From SW4 sp042466115 (GTDB lineage Bacteria > Pseudomonadota > Alphaproteobacteria > Rhodobacterales > Rhodobacteraceae), in NCBI RefSeq assembly GCF_042466115.1, contig NZ_JAXHBQ010000001.1:682001-746000 (forward strand): a stretch of DNA of 64,000 bases, in the 5' to 3' direction. The notes under the pieces were generated by a model, which made no database searches, was not told the DNA's origin, and was given only the letters and a program-made list of their open reading frames with translations. Positions 1 to 7,834 of this stretch are shown here, one piece after another. Every line of letters begins with the position of its first letter. Position 1 is the stretch's first letter. The position numbers and the translations under genes are program-made.

Positions 1-724
1 AAACGGAACTGGCGCGTCAGGTGAGCGCGGCGCTTGGGTTGCGGATGATCGAATGGCACATCAAATCAACAACCCGCGCCCAGCAAGGTCTTTACGAATA
101 CGATGCCGTCAGCCGGTTGCGCGACAGCCAACTGGGCGACGAACGCGTCAATGACGTAGGCAACTACATCAAAAAGGGCAAGTTATGGCAGGCCTTTGCC
201 GCCAAAGGGCGTGTCGTGCTGTTGATTGATGAGATCGACAAGGCCGATATCGAATTCCCCAACGATCTGCTGCAGGAACTGGATCGGATGGAATTTCACG
301 TTTACGAAACCGGCGAAACGGTGCGCGCGGTGCAGCGCCCGATCGTGATCATCACCTCCAATAATGAAAAGGAACTGCCCGACGCATTCTTGCGCCGCTG
401 TTTCTTTCACTACATCCGGTTTCCCGACATGGACACGATGCGCAAAATCGTCGAAGTCCATCATCCCGGCATCAAGGACTCCTTGTTGACTACGGCCCTC
501 ACCCAGTTCTTTGAAGTGCGCGACCAAGCGGGCCTGAAGAAAAGCCATCGACCTCGGAAGTTCTGGATTGGCTCAAGCTGCTGCTGGCCGAAGATTTGAC
601 CGCCCAAGACCTGAAACGTGACGGGGCCAATGCCCTGCCCAAGCTGCACGGCGCGCTTTTGAAAAACGAACAGGACGTGCATCTGTTCGAGCGGCTGGCC
701 TTCATGGCGCGGGGCGGGCGTTAG
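1..724 (+). pseudogene. MoxR-family AAA+ ATPase, 5'-truncated by window edge and frameshifted
   Basis: The 3' part of a MoxR-type AAA+ chaperone ATPase, which usually works with a VWA-domain partner to mature or load cofactors into protein complexes. The frame is open from the window edge (TELARQVSAALG follows what would be the Walker A region outside the window). Walker B is LLIDEIDKAD near nt 213-245, a sensor-1-like IITSNN lies near nt 347-364, and FLRRCFF carries the arginine finger region. After the codons for DQAGLKK the frame breaks at the short A run around nt 538-544. One base fewer than expected is present. The neighbouring frame then continues with a good family tail (SEVLDWLKLLLAEDL ... 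FERLAFMARGGR) to TAG at 722-724. The CoxE-like VWA gene at 2645 is the likely partner. Identity is secure; whether the frameshift is real or a read error cannot be told here. Confidence 0.85.
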
Positions 725-1093
725 GCGCGACACTACATCTTGCGCCCTTTGCGCCCTGACCCCCTAATGCGCCGAAAAGACTGAGTCTTTCCCGCCACGC
801 TTAACCTTTAACACACCTTTGGCGCGCATATTCTGCGTGATTTTGCGCGTTGACCTGCGCCTTATGGACGGGTCCGAGGATGGCCATGGGAATGCCCCAA
901 TCTGTCCTAACTCGGGCCGCAGTCCGCGGGCAGGTTCGGACTGTGATTTGAGGAGAGCAGGTTTGACCAAGGCAAAAATGCCGGTTGCAAGCCATCCTAC
1001 ACAGTCAAACGCGAAGCGTGGCCGTGTGGTGTGGGGGACCGAAACAGCGACCATCGCCCCGTCTGTGGGCCAGCCATCCCTTGGGGGTGCCAA
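725..1093. other. Intergenic stretch before the DUF2927 lipoprotein gene
   Basis: About 370 bases with no recognisable conserved gene. It contains an inverted repeat, CAGTCCG at 920-926 and CGGACTG at 937-943, with a 10-base loop and no T run, so it is not a convincing terminator. A strong Shine-Dalgarno-like GAGGAGAG near 950-957 precedes a short TTG-initiated open frame described separately. No promoter is convincing by eye. Confidence 0.4.
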
Positions 1094-1097
1094 ATGA
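963..1097 (+). CDS. Possible small ORF (44 aa, TTG start) translationally coupled to the lipoprotein gene
   Basis: A short frame starting with TTG at 963, a few bases after a purine-rich GAGGAGAG box, and ending in TGA at 1095-1097, overlapping the ATG of the downstream lipoprotein gene (ATGA). The product would begin MTKAKMPVASHPTQ and is basic, with no signal peptide or membrane segment. The good ribosome site and the exact stop/start overlap argue for translation, perhaps as a coupling peptide. The composition is not clearly coding and I recognise no family. It may equally be leader RNA. Confidence 0.25.
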   Translation: MTKAKMPVASHPTQSNAKRGRVVWGTETATIAPSVGQPSLGGAK

Positions 1098-2458
1098 ACC
1101 GTTTGGCCCGCCGCCTGATGGCGATTTCTGTTGCGTTCATGACGGGCTGCACGCCTGTGCCGCAATCCGCGCCCCCTGCGCGCGCGCTTGGCATGGCCGA
1201 TACATTGCCGCCGATGCGCACCTTTGCCGCACAGCGGTCGGCCCGCCCGACACGGCCCAATGCCGAAATCGCGCAAGACTTCCTTGATCTGTCCTTTCGC
1301 ATGGAAAGCGGCCGCCCAATTGCCCGCATGACCCGTTTCGAGGGGCCGATTTCGGTGCGTGTCACCGGCGCTGTTCCTGCCAGCATGGTGCCCGATCTGC
1401 GCAACCTTCTGGGGCGTTTCCGCAGCGAGGCGGGGATTGACATCTTCATGACCGGCGCGCCGACCGCGTCCATCACCATCGAGGCCGTGCCGCGCGCCGA
1501 ATTGCAACGTGCCGTGCCGCGTGCCGCCTGTTTCGTGGTGCCGCGTATTTCGTCGTGGGAAGAATTCAAGCAGGTGCGCCGCACCCCGCAAGTTGACTGG
1601 ACAACCCTGCAACGCCGCGACCGCGCTGTTGTCTTTGTGCCCGCCGATGTGGCCCCACAGGAGATCCGCGATTGCCTGCACGAAGAAATCGCACAGGCGC
1701 TTGGCCCGCTCAATGACCTTTATCGCCTGCCCGATTCCGTTTTCAACGACGACAACATCCATGCCGTCCTGACCGGCTTTGATATGCTGATCCTGCGCGC
1801 CTACTACGCCGAAGAACTGCGCAACGGCATGTCGCGCGGTGAAGTGGCAACGCGGCTGCCTGCCATTCTTGCCCGCCTGAACCCCGGCGGCCAATCCGGC
1901 CCCGCAGCACCGCGCAATGACACGACCCGCAACTGGATCGTCGCGATGGAAACCGCCCTGTCCAGCGGCGCCACCCCGAACCGCCGCCGCGAGGCCGCGC
2001 GCGAAGCGATCACCCTTGCCCAGACATTCCGCTGGGACGGCACGCGCGACGGGTTTGCCCATTATGCCTACGGGCGCCTGCAGGTCGGCTATAACCCCGA
2101 TCTTGCGCTGGCATCCTTTCAGGCTGCGCAGAACGCTTATGGCCGCAGCCCCCTGACCCAGATCCATTCGGCCCATGTTGCCGTGCAGATTGCCGCCTTT
2201 GCTTTGGCCGCTGGTGATGCCGATAGCGTGCTCAGCATCGTTGACCGCGCAATTCCTGTGGCCGCCGCCCATCAAAACGCCGCCCTTCTTGCGACCCTGA
2301 TGATGTTCCGCGCCGAAGCCCTTGAAATGACCGGCCGTTATAGCGAGGCCGAAGCGGTGCGACTGGACAGTCTGGCATGGGCGCGCTACGGATTTGGCTC
2401 TGAACGCAACGTGCGCGCACGCCAACGCGAAATCGCGGGGCTGAACCCGACCAAATAA
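1094..2458 (+). CDS. DUF2927 domain lipoprotein
   Basis: A 454-residue predicted lipoprotein of the DUF2927 family, function unknown. The ATG at 1094 gives a basic N-terminus and hydrophobic segment followed by a lipobox-like MTGC around residues 15-18, so it should be anchored in the membrane facing the periplasm. The DUF2927 core lies at about residues 75-250 and includes the typical CLHEEIAQALGPLND block and the following NDDNIHAVLTGFD block. The C-terminal 170 residues are alpha-helical and look like degenerate TPR repeats. It sits between the MoxR ATPase and the CoxE-like VWA gene, which suggests a role in that chaperone locus, but this is context only. Spacing to the next small gene is 11 bases. 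Confidence 0.85.
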   Translation: MNRLARRLMAISVAFMTGCTPVPQSAPPARALGMADTLPPMRTFAAQRSARPTRPNAEIAQDFLDLSFRMESGRPIARMTRFEGPISVRVTGAVPASMVPDLRNLLGRFRSEAGIDIFMTGAPTASITIEAVPRAELQRAVPRAACFVVPRISSWEEFKQVRRTPQVDWTTLQRRDRAVVFVPADVAPQEIRDCLHEEIAQALGPLNDLYRLPDSVFNDDNIHAVLTGFDMLILRAYYAEELRNGMSRGEVATRLPAILARLNPGGQSGPAAPRNDTTRNWIVAMETALSSGATPNRRREAAREAITLAQTFRWDGTRDGFAHYAYGRLQVGYNPDLALASFQAAQNAYGRSPLTQIHSAHVAVQIAAFALAAGDADSVLSIVDRAIPVAAAHQNAALLATLMMFRAEALEMTGRYSEAEAVRLDSLAWARYGFGSERNVRARQREIAGLNPTK

Positions 2459-2469
2459 GGCTGACCCTC

Positions 2470-2640
2470 ATGATCTTTCCCCTGACCGGCATTCTGATTG
2501 GTGCAATTACGGGGGCGTTCATGGCGAAACGGCGCGGCGGCAAGCCCGCCGATATGGCGCAATGGGCTGCGTCCCTTGGGCTGATCTGTGGCATCATCGG
2601 TCTGTTTTTGTTGGTCTTTATCGAACGCAGCTATAGCTGA
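2470..2640 (+). CDS. Small two-helix membrane protein (56 aa)
   Basis: A 56-codon frame from ATG at 2470 to TGA at 2638-2640, 11 bases after the lipoprotein gene and 4 bases before the VWA gene. The product has two hydrophobic segments (about residues 2-18 and 32-52) separated by a basic loop containing AKRRGGK, so it is probably an inner-membrane hairpin. The tight spacing on both sides supports a real cotranscribed gene. I do not recognise a named family; its position next to MoxR/VWA genes hints at a membrane adaptor, which is only inference. Confidence 0.6.
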   Translation: MIFPLTGILIGAITGAFMAKRRGGKPADMAQWAASLGLICGIIGLFLLVFIERSYS

Positions 2641-2644
2641 CGCG

Positions 2645-3829
2645 ATGTTCCTGCCCTTCTTTGCCAATTTGCGCGACCATGGGGTGCCGGTGTCGTTGCG
2701 CGAATATCTTGGCTTTCTTGAAGGGGTCCACGCGGGCCTTGCGACCTATGACACCGAGGCGTTTTATTTCCTTGCCCGCACGATCATGGTCAAGGACGAA
2801 CGCAATATCGACAAGTTCGACCGCGCCTTTGCGACCAGTTTCGCAGGGCTGGAAAGCATCAGTGCCGAACAGGTTCTGGACGCGGTCGATATTCCGCACG
2901 AATGGCTGGAAAAGCTGGCTGAAAAACACCTGAGCGCCGACGAAAAAGCCGAAATCGACGCCCTTGGCGGGTTCGACAAACTGATGGACACCCTGCGCGA
3001 ACGCCTGAAAGAACAGCAAGGCCGCCATCAGGGGGGCAGTAAATGGGTCGGCACTGCGGGCACCTCGCCCTTTGGTGCTTATGGCTACAACCCCGAAGGC
3101 GTGCGCATTGGTCAGGACGAAAGCCGCCACCAGCGCGCGGTCAAAGTCTGGGACAAACGCGAATTCCGAAACCTTGACGACACCGTCGAGTTGGGCACCC
3201 GCAACATCAAGATCGCGCTGAAACGGCTGCGATCCTGGGCGCGTGACGGGGCGCATGACGAACTTGATCTGGATGGCACCATTCGCGCCACCGCCGAACA
3301 CGGCTATCTGGATGTGCAAACCCGCCCCGAACGGCGCAATGCCGTCAAGGTGCTGTTATTCTTGGACGTGGGCGGCAGCATGGACCCGCATATCCGCGTG
3401 GTCGAAGAACTGTTCAGCGCCGCGCGGGCCGAGTTCAAACATCTGGAATATTACTATTTCCACAACTGCCTTTACGAAGGTGTGTGGCGCGACAACGCCC
3501 GCCGCTGGAGCGCGAAAATCCCCACGTGGGACGTGCTGCGCACCTACGGGTCTGATTACAAATGCATCTTTGTCGGTGATGCCAGCATGTCACCCTTTGA
3601 AATTGCAGTGCCGGGCGGGGCCAACGAACACTGGAACGAGGAAGCCGGACAGGTCTGGCTGACCCGCGCACGCGAACAATGGCCCAATCACCTGTGGATC
3701 AACCCCCTACCCGAACGCTACTGGCCCTATACCCAATCCATCGCCATGATCCGCGAACTTTTCGGCCCCGACCGCATGGTGCCGATGACGCTGGAAGGAA
3801 TTTCACGCGGGATGAAGGCACTGACATGA
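2645..3829 (+). CDS. CoxE-like VWA domain protein (DUF58/CoxE family)
   Basis: A 394-residue cytoplasmic VWA protein related to CoxE, the partner of MoxR-type ATPases in maturation of large enzymes such as carbon monoxide dehydrogenase. ATG at 2645 is chosen because MFLPFFANLRDHGVPVS is the family N-terminus; the open frame runs further upstream but overlaps the previous gene. The VWA part starts near residue 235 with VLLFLDVGGSMD, a MIDAS-like loop in which the canonical DxSxS reads DVGGS. Later blocks include YYYFHNCLYEGVW and the conserved C-terminal WINPLPERYW. The next gene starts inside its stop codon (ATGA). The substrate complex is unknown. Confidence 0.88.
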   Translation: MFLPFFANLRDHGVPVSLREYLGFLEGVHAGLATYDTEAFYFLARTIMVKDERNIDKFDRAFATSFAGLESISAEQVLDAVDIPHEWLEKLAEKHLSADEKAEIDALGGFDKLMDTLRERLKEQQGRHQGGSKWVGTAGTSPFGAYGYNPEGVRIGQDESRHQRAVKVWDKREFRNLDDTVELGTRNIKIALKRLRSWARDGAHDELDLDGTIRATAEHGYLDVQTRPERRNAVKVLLFLDVGGSMDPHIRVVEELFSAARAEFKHLEYYYFHNCLYEGVWRDNARRWSAKIPTWDVLRTYGSDYKCIFVGDASMSPFEIAVPGGANEHWNEEAGQVWLTRAREQWPNHLWINPLPERYWPYTQSIAMIRELFGPDRMVPMTLEGISRGMKALT

Positions 3830-4185
3830 TCAAACGGCTGTGGCGCACGCAGAAGATTGCCCTGATCGCCTTTGTCATCGCACTTGGCGCACTGGGTTTT
3901 TTCGGATTCAAAACGGTATCCGCATGGCTTTACTGGAACGACCCTGCCCATCAGGATCAGCCGCTGGCAGGCTGGATGTCGCCTCGCTACGTGGCGATGT
4001 CCTATCAGCTCCCGCCCGAAGTGATTGGCCCTGCCCTCTTCCTTGAACAGGACGCCGCCCCGCGCCGCATTTCGCTTGACCGGATTGCCGCTGAAAACGG
4101 GCTGACCCTCGCGGAGCTTCAAGCCCGCATCGACGCCGCCGCAAAAGCATGGCGAGCCACCCAAGAGGATGGCAACGGTGGCTGA
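3826..4185 (+). CDS. Single-pass membrane protein of unknown function (119 aa)
   Basis: Begins at the ATG overlapping the VWA stop codon (ATGA at 3826-3829) and itself overlaps the DedA gene by 17 bases, so it is translationally embedded in the operon. The product has a short basic cytoplasmic start (MIKRLWRTQK), one membrane helix at about residues 10-31 and an extracytoplasmic tail with the pattern GWMSPRYVAMSYQLPPEVI followed by a helix-turn-helix-like RIAAENGLTLAELQARIDAA. No family name comes to mind. The operon position suggests it acts with the DedA protein or the VWA locus. Confidence 0.7.
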   Translation: MIKRLWRTQKIALIAFVIALGALGFFGFKTVSAWLYWNDPAHQDQPLAGWMSPRYVAMSYQLPPEVIGPALFLEQDAAPRRISLDRIAAENGLTLAELQARIDAAAKAWRATQEDGNGG

Positions 4186-4774
4186 TTTCGTTCTGGGATT
4201 GGTGGCGGACTACGGGGTGCGGATCGTCTTTATCGTCACCTTCCTGAGCTGTCTTGCCCTGCCCGTGCCTTCGTCGTTGCTGATGCTGGCATCGGGCGGT
4301 TTCGCGGCAACGGGCGATCTGTCGCTTGCAGCCGTAGCCGCGGCGGCGTTTTCCGGCGCGGTGCTGGGTGACAACACGGGCTATTGGGGCGCGCGTCGGC
4401 TCGGAATGGGCGCGCGCGGCTGGCTGACACGCAGCCCACGGCGCGCGCAACTGTTGACACGTGCAGCGCGGTTCCTGGGCGAACGCGGCGGGCCATCGGT
4501 GTTCTTTTCCTGTTGGCTTGTCGCACCCCTGGGCCCCTACATGAACTATGTCTGCGGGCTGACCGGATATTCCTGGCCGCGCTTTGCCCTTTGGGGGATC
4601 GCGGGCGAAATCGTCTGGGTCGGGCTTTATGTCGGGCTTGGTTACAGCTTTGCCGACAGTATTACCGCCGTGTCGGGCGTTTTGGGCAATGCGAGCGGGT
4701 TCGTCACCGCTATGGTGCTGGTGATCGGGTTGGGGTGGTGGCTGTGGCGGGCAAGCCGAAAGCCGGTGCGATGA
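4169..4774 (+). CDS. DedA family (VTT domain) membrane protein
   Basis: A 201-residue polytopic inner-membrane protein of the DedA/SNARE-associated family, implicated in lipid flipping and envelope homeostasis. Visible family marks are the re-entrant segment ALPVPSSLLMLASGGF (residues about 28-45), the GDNTGYWGARRLG block near residues 70-83, and the FFSCWLVAPLGPYMNYVCGL block, which replaces the more usual R-x3-P-x3-AG region. Four to five hydrophobic segments follow. Its stop codon overlaps the ATG of the MOSC gene by four bases. Substrate is not predictable. Confidence 0.85.
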   Translation: MATVADFVLGLVADYGVRIVFIVTFLSCLALPVPSSLLMLASGGFAATGDLSLAAVAAAAFSGAVLGDNTGYWGARRLGMGARGWLTRSPRRAQLLTRAARFLGERGGPSVFFSCWLVAPLGPYMNYVCGLTGYSWPRFALWGIAGEIVWVGLYVGLGYSFADSITAVSGVLGNASGFVTAMVLVIGLGWWLWRASRKPVR

Positions 4775-5403
4775 GGGTCTTGGCAACATGTATTGGTGCT
4801 GCACAGCCGATTGCCACGAAATCGGGCATGACGGGGCATTTCAAGGTGCCGCAGGCCGGTGGTGTGACGGTGGGGGAAACCGGGCTGGTTGGTGACACGA
4901 TCGTTGATCGCGCCAACCACGGCGGCCCGGATCAGGCGGTCTATATCTTTGGCGAAGGTGATCGGGTGTGGTGGGCTGACCATCTGGGGCGCGATCTTCC
5001 CGCAGGGTTCTTTGGCGAAAACCTGTTGGTCGAGGGGCTGTGCAGCGCCGATCTGGCCCTTGGCGATCTGCTGGTGATCGGTGACGTCACGCTGCAAATC
5101 ACTGCGCCACGCATTCCCTGCGTCACCTTTGCCGCCCGTATCGGTGATCCAAAAGGCGTCAAGATGTTCCACAAAGCGGCGCGCCCCGGTGCCTATGCGC
5201 GGGTCTTGCAGGGCGGCGAGGTCGCGCCGCACGACACCGTAAGTCACATTAAATATGATGGGGAACACATTGGTATCGTTGAGAACTTTACCCAGTTTCT
5301 TGCGGGCTTCCCCGATCAAGCATTCCTTGAACGGCTGTTGCGCGTGCCCGCCCATTACAAGACGCATCAGTTGGCCAAGGGCCGGCTTGGCAATCGCACT
5401 TGA
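4771..5403 (+). CDS. MOSC domain protein (YiiM-like)
   Basis: A 210-residue MOSC-domain protein. Members bind molybdenum cofactor-derived sulfur or take part in detoxification of N-hydroxylated compounds. The ATG at 4771 overlaps the DedA stop. Family features are GLVGDTIVDRANHGGPDQAV at residues 39-58, then GENLLVEGL and the metal/cofactor-site motif IPCVTFAARIGDP with a conserved cysteine near residue 118. The C-terminal helical extension (FLAGFPDQAFLERLLRVPA) fits the YiiM subgroup. The open frame continues upstream, but that part is a shadow of the DedA gene. Confidence 0.85.
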   Translation: MRVLATCIGAAQPIATKSGMTGHFKVPQAGGVTVGETGLVGDTIVDRANHGGPDQAVYIFGEGDRVWWADHLGRDLPAGFFGENLLVEGLCSADLALGDLLVIGDVTLQITAPRIPCVTFAARIGDPKGVKMFHKAARPGAYARVLQGGEVAPHDTVSHIKYDGEHIGIVENFTQFLAGFPDQAFLERLLRVPAHYKTHQLAKGRLGNRT

Positions 5404-5434
5404 CGCAACAGTGTTTTCGCCCGACCGTCACCCT

Positions 5435-6580
5435 ATGACACTCCATTTTGACGCCGCCGAATACACCGCCCGCCAAGCCCGCGCGACACAGGCCGTGAAG
5501 GGCGCAGGGCTGGACGCCTTGCTGATGTTCGCGCCCGAAAGCCACCTGTGGCTGACGGGCTATGACACCTTTGGCTTTGCGATGTTTCAGGCGATGGTGC
5601 TGACGGCGCAGGGCGATATTCACTTGCTGACGCGGATGCCCGACTTGCGGCAAGCCCAATATACATCGACGCTGGCGGACGATCACATTCACATCTGGCC
5701 CGAATACGAAGGCTGCGATCCGGCGGGTGATCTGGCTGGATTGTTGACCGATCTTGGTATTAGCGGGCCGGTCGGGTTCGAAAGCGACACCGCGGGCCTG
5801 ACCGACCGAAATGGCCAGCGTTTGCGGGCTGCCCTGCCCGATCTGCTGGATCACTCGGACCTGATCCGCGCCCTGCGCCGCATCAAATCACCCGCCGAAA
5901 TCGCCATGCACCGCCGCGCGGCCAGCCTGTCGGATGATGCGCTGGATGCAGGGCTGGAGGCGACCCATGCCGGCGCGTTTGAAGGCGACATTCTGGCGGC
6001 AATGCAGGGCGCTGTTTTCAAGGGCGGCGGCGATTATGCGGGCAATGAATTCATCATTGGATCTGGCGCAGGCGCATTGCTGTGCCGTTACTATTCGGGG
6101 CGACGCCACCTTGATTCCAGCGACCAGTTGACGCTGGAATGGTCCGGCACCTATGCCCGCTATCACGCGGCAATGATGCGCACGGTGGTGATTGGCGCGC
6201 CCCAGGACGTCCACAAACGCATGCACGAGGCCTGCGCCGAAGCGATTATCGCCTGCGAAACCGCCATCAAACCGGGCGCACCGATGGGCGATGTTTACGC
6301 CGCCCATGCCAAGGTGTTTGACGCCCGCGGCCTTAGCCACGCGCGCTTGCAGGCCTGCGGCTATGGCATGGGCGCGGTCTATAACCCGATCTGGGTCGAT
6401 TTCCCGATGTTTTACGAAGGCAATCCGCTGCTGATGCTGGCCGGACAGGTGTTTTTCCTGCATATGATCCTGATGGACAGTGACAGTGGCCTTGCGATGA
6501 CGCTGGGCCATTCTGTGCTTGTGACGGATCAGGGCTGTAAACGCCTGTCGCGCCAGCCGCTTGCGCTGCTAACGCGGTGA
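5435..6580 (+). CDS. M24-fold (creatinase/ectoine hydrolase-like) protein
   Basis: A 381-residue pita-bread-fold protein of the creatinase/Xaa-Pro peptidase superfamily. The N-terminal creatinase domain spans about residues 10-140 and the C-terminal M24 domain about 150-380. In place of the usual metal-ligand aspartates, the segment reads LEWSGTYARYHAAMMRTVV, with Glu and His/Ala at the ligand positions. This resembles the metal-independent creatinase and DoeA-type hydrolases more than true aminopeptidases. It probably hydrolyses a C-N bond in a small molecule such as a compatible solute, but the substrate cannot be named. ATG at 5435 follows the MOSC gene by 31 bases. Confidence 0.8.
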   Translation: MTLHFDAAEYTARQARATQAVKGAGLDALLMFAPESHLWLTGYDTFGFAMFQAMVLTAQGDIHLLTRMPDLRQAQYTSTLADDHIHIWPEYEGCDPAGDLAGLLTDLGISGPVGFESDTAGLTDRNGQRLRAALPDLLDHSDLIRALRRIKSPAEIAMHRRAASLSDDALDAGLEATHAGAFEGDILAAMQGAVFKGGGDYAGNEFIIGSGAGALLCRYYSGRRHLDSSDQLTLEWSGTYARYHAAMMRTVVIGAPQDVHKRMHEACAEAIIACETAIKPGAPMGDVYAAHAKVFDARGLSHARLQACGYGMGAVYNPIWVDFPMFYEGNPLLMLAGQVFFLHMILMDSDSGLAMTLGHSVLVTDQGCKRLSRQPLALLTR

Positions 6581-6615
6581 CTTGTTCCGTGCCCCATGCG
6601 CCCCATATCTAGCAT

Positions 6616-7302
6616 ATGTTGAAGTTCACCCCGATATTGTTGGCCGTTCTTTACGGCCTTGCGATGTATCGCTTTTCGGTCTGGCGCACTGCGCGCGAGC
6701 TGGATAGCAAATCGACTGAACTGGCTGATCCACACCTGAAAACGTTGATGGATCGCATGGCGGATGCCCTCGATCTGGCGCGCATCAAGGTGCATATCTA
6801 TGAAGTCGACCCGGTGAACGGGCTGGCCGCCCCTGATGGGCGCATTTTCATCACCCGTGGTTTTTTCAACAAATATCGCGCGGGCGAGGTCACAGCCGAG
6901 GAAATGTCCAGCGTCATCGCCCATGAATTGGGCCATGTGGCGCTGGGGCATTCCCGCCGCCGGATGATTGATTTTTCCAGCCAGAACGCCATGCGCGCTG
7001 CCTTGATGATGGTGATCGGCCGCTTTGTGCCATTCGTCGGGCCGTTCATCGCAAACGGGTTGATGACCCTGCTGGCCGCGCGCCTGTCGCGTCAGGATGA
7101 ATACGAGGCCGATGCCTATGCCAGCGCCCTTTTGGTCAAGGCCGGTATCGGAACTTCGCCGCAGAAGTCATTGTTTACAAAGCTGGAAAAGCTGACGGGC
7201 GCGCGCGGTGCCAAACAGGCCGCATGGCTGATGAGCCATCCCAAAACCGCCGAGCGCATCGCCGCGATCGAGGCCAACGAAGCAAAGTGGCTTAAGCCGT
7301 AA
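6616..7302 (+). CDS. M48 family zinc metallopeptidase
   Basis: A 228-residue membrane-linked M48 peptidase. Residues 1-19 form an N-terminal hydrophobic anchor. The zinc motif HELGH is in VIAHELGHVALGH near residue 103, and the third ligand is the glutamate in EYEADAYA near residue 160. A second hydrophobic stretch, ALMMVIGRFVPFVGPF, lies between them. It resembles short HtpX/Oma1-type quality-control proteases, though it is too short for HtpX itself. It starts 35 bases after the M24-fold gene and ends overlapping the convergent PIN gene by 11 bases. Confidence 0.88.
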   Translation: MLKFTPILLAVLYGLAMYRFSVWRTARELDSKSTELADPHLKTLMDRMADALDLARIKVHIYEVDPVNGLAAPDGRIFITRGFFNKYRAGEVTAEEMSSVIAHELGHVALGHSRRRMIDFSSQNAMRAALMMVIGRFVPFVGPFIANGLMTLLAARLSRQDEYEADAYASALLVKAGIGTSPQKSLFTKLEKLTGARGAKQAAWLMSHPKTAERIAAIEANEAKWLKP

Positions 7303-7834
7303 GCGCCTTGCCGAACCGTGGCAGGCGTGCCTTTTTCATCAGGGCGCGCATGGTCCAGTCCGACCCCGACAACCGGCGTGCTTCGGCCAGCACACGTTCG
7401 GCAACGGGGCGCACAAGGTCGGGGTGATCCGCCAGCAAATCGCGCAGGAAACCATCGGGATCACAACGGCTTAGCCCTTCTTCTTCAAGTATATTGCGGG
7501 GGAAATCCTTGGCGTTCATTGTCAGGATGGTATCGCACGACCCGGCAATTGCCGCGGCCAGAACATGCACATCCGCCGGATCGGGCAGCCACAACCGCGC
7601 CTCCAAACCGCCGTGCTGGGGAACAACTGCATCCGCAAAGCGACTGGAAAGTAACGATATTTCGCCCCGCGCGATCACTTCGCCTTCGGGGCCGATCTTG
7701 CGCGCCGCGCGCGCCCATTCTTCCAATATGCGGTCCGACCAGCGCACCTGAAACACCCCCGTTTCGGCCACGCCCAGCACAACCTCGCGCATGACCGTCG
7801 GATACAACACGCAGGCGTCGATCAGGACCCTCAC
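7292..7834 (-). CDS. PIN domain protein coupled to the methyltransferase gene
   Basis: A 180-residue PIN-fold putative ribonuclease. The chosen GTG start (7834) overlaps the stop of the upstream methyltransferase gene as GTGA and places the first acidic PIN residue at VLIDACVLYP (residues 3-12). Further acidic positions are in DPADVHVLAAAI and the final DFPRNIL block. There is no antitoxin-like small gene beside it. The partner is an rRNA methyltransferase, so this is probably not a classic VapC toxin. A conserved Rhodobacterales pair is, as I recall, named after R. sphaeroides loci RSP_2647/RSP_2648, and this arrangement matches it. Role unknown; an RNA-processing function is plausible. Confidence 0.8.
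   Translation of the reverse strand: MRVLIDACVLYPTVMREVVLGVAETGVFQVRWSDRILEEWARAARKIGPEGEVIARGEISLLSSRFADAVVPQHGGLEARLWLPDPADVHVLAAAIAGSCDTILTMNAKDFPRNILEEEGLSRCDPDGFLRDLLADHPDLVRPVAERVLAEARRLSGSDWTMRALMKKARLPRFGKALTA

Noticed and set aside
764..2425. A 553-codon minus-strand open frame opposite the DUF2927 gene.
   Set aside because: Gly/His/Arg-rich shadow; the plus strand has a lipoprotein signal and a known domain.
7292..7834. PIN gene considered as a VapC toxin of a toxin-antitoxin module.
   Set aside because: No antitoxin-like small gene upstream; the coupled partner is a large methyltransferase.
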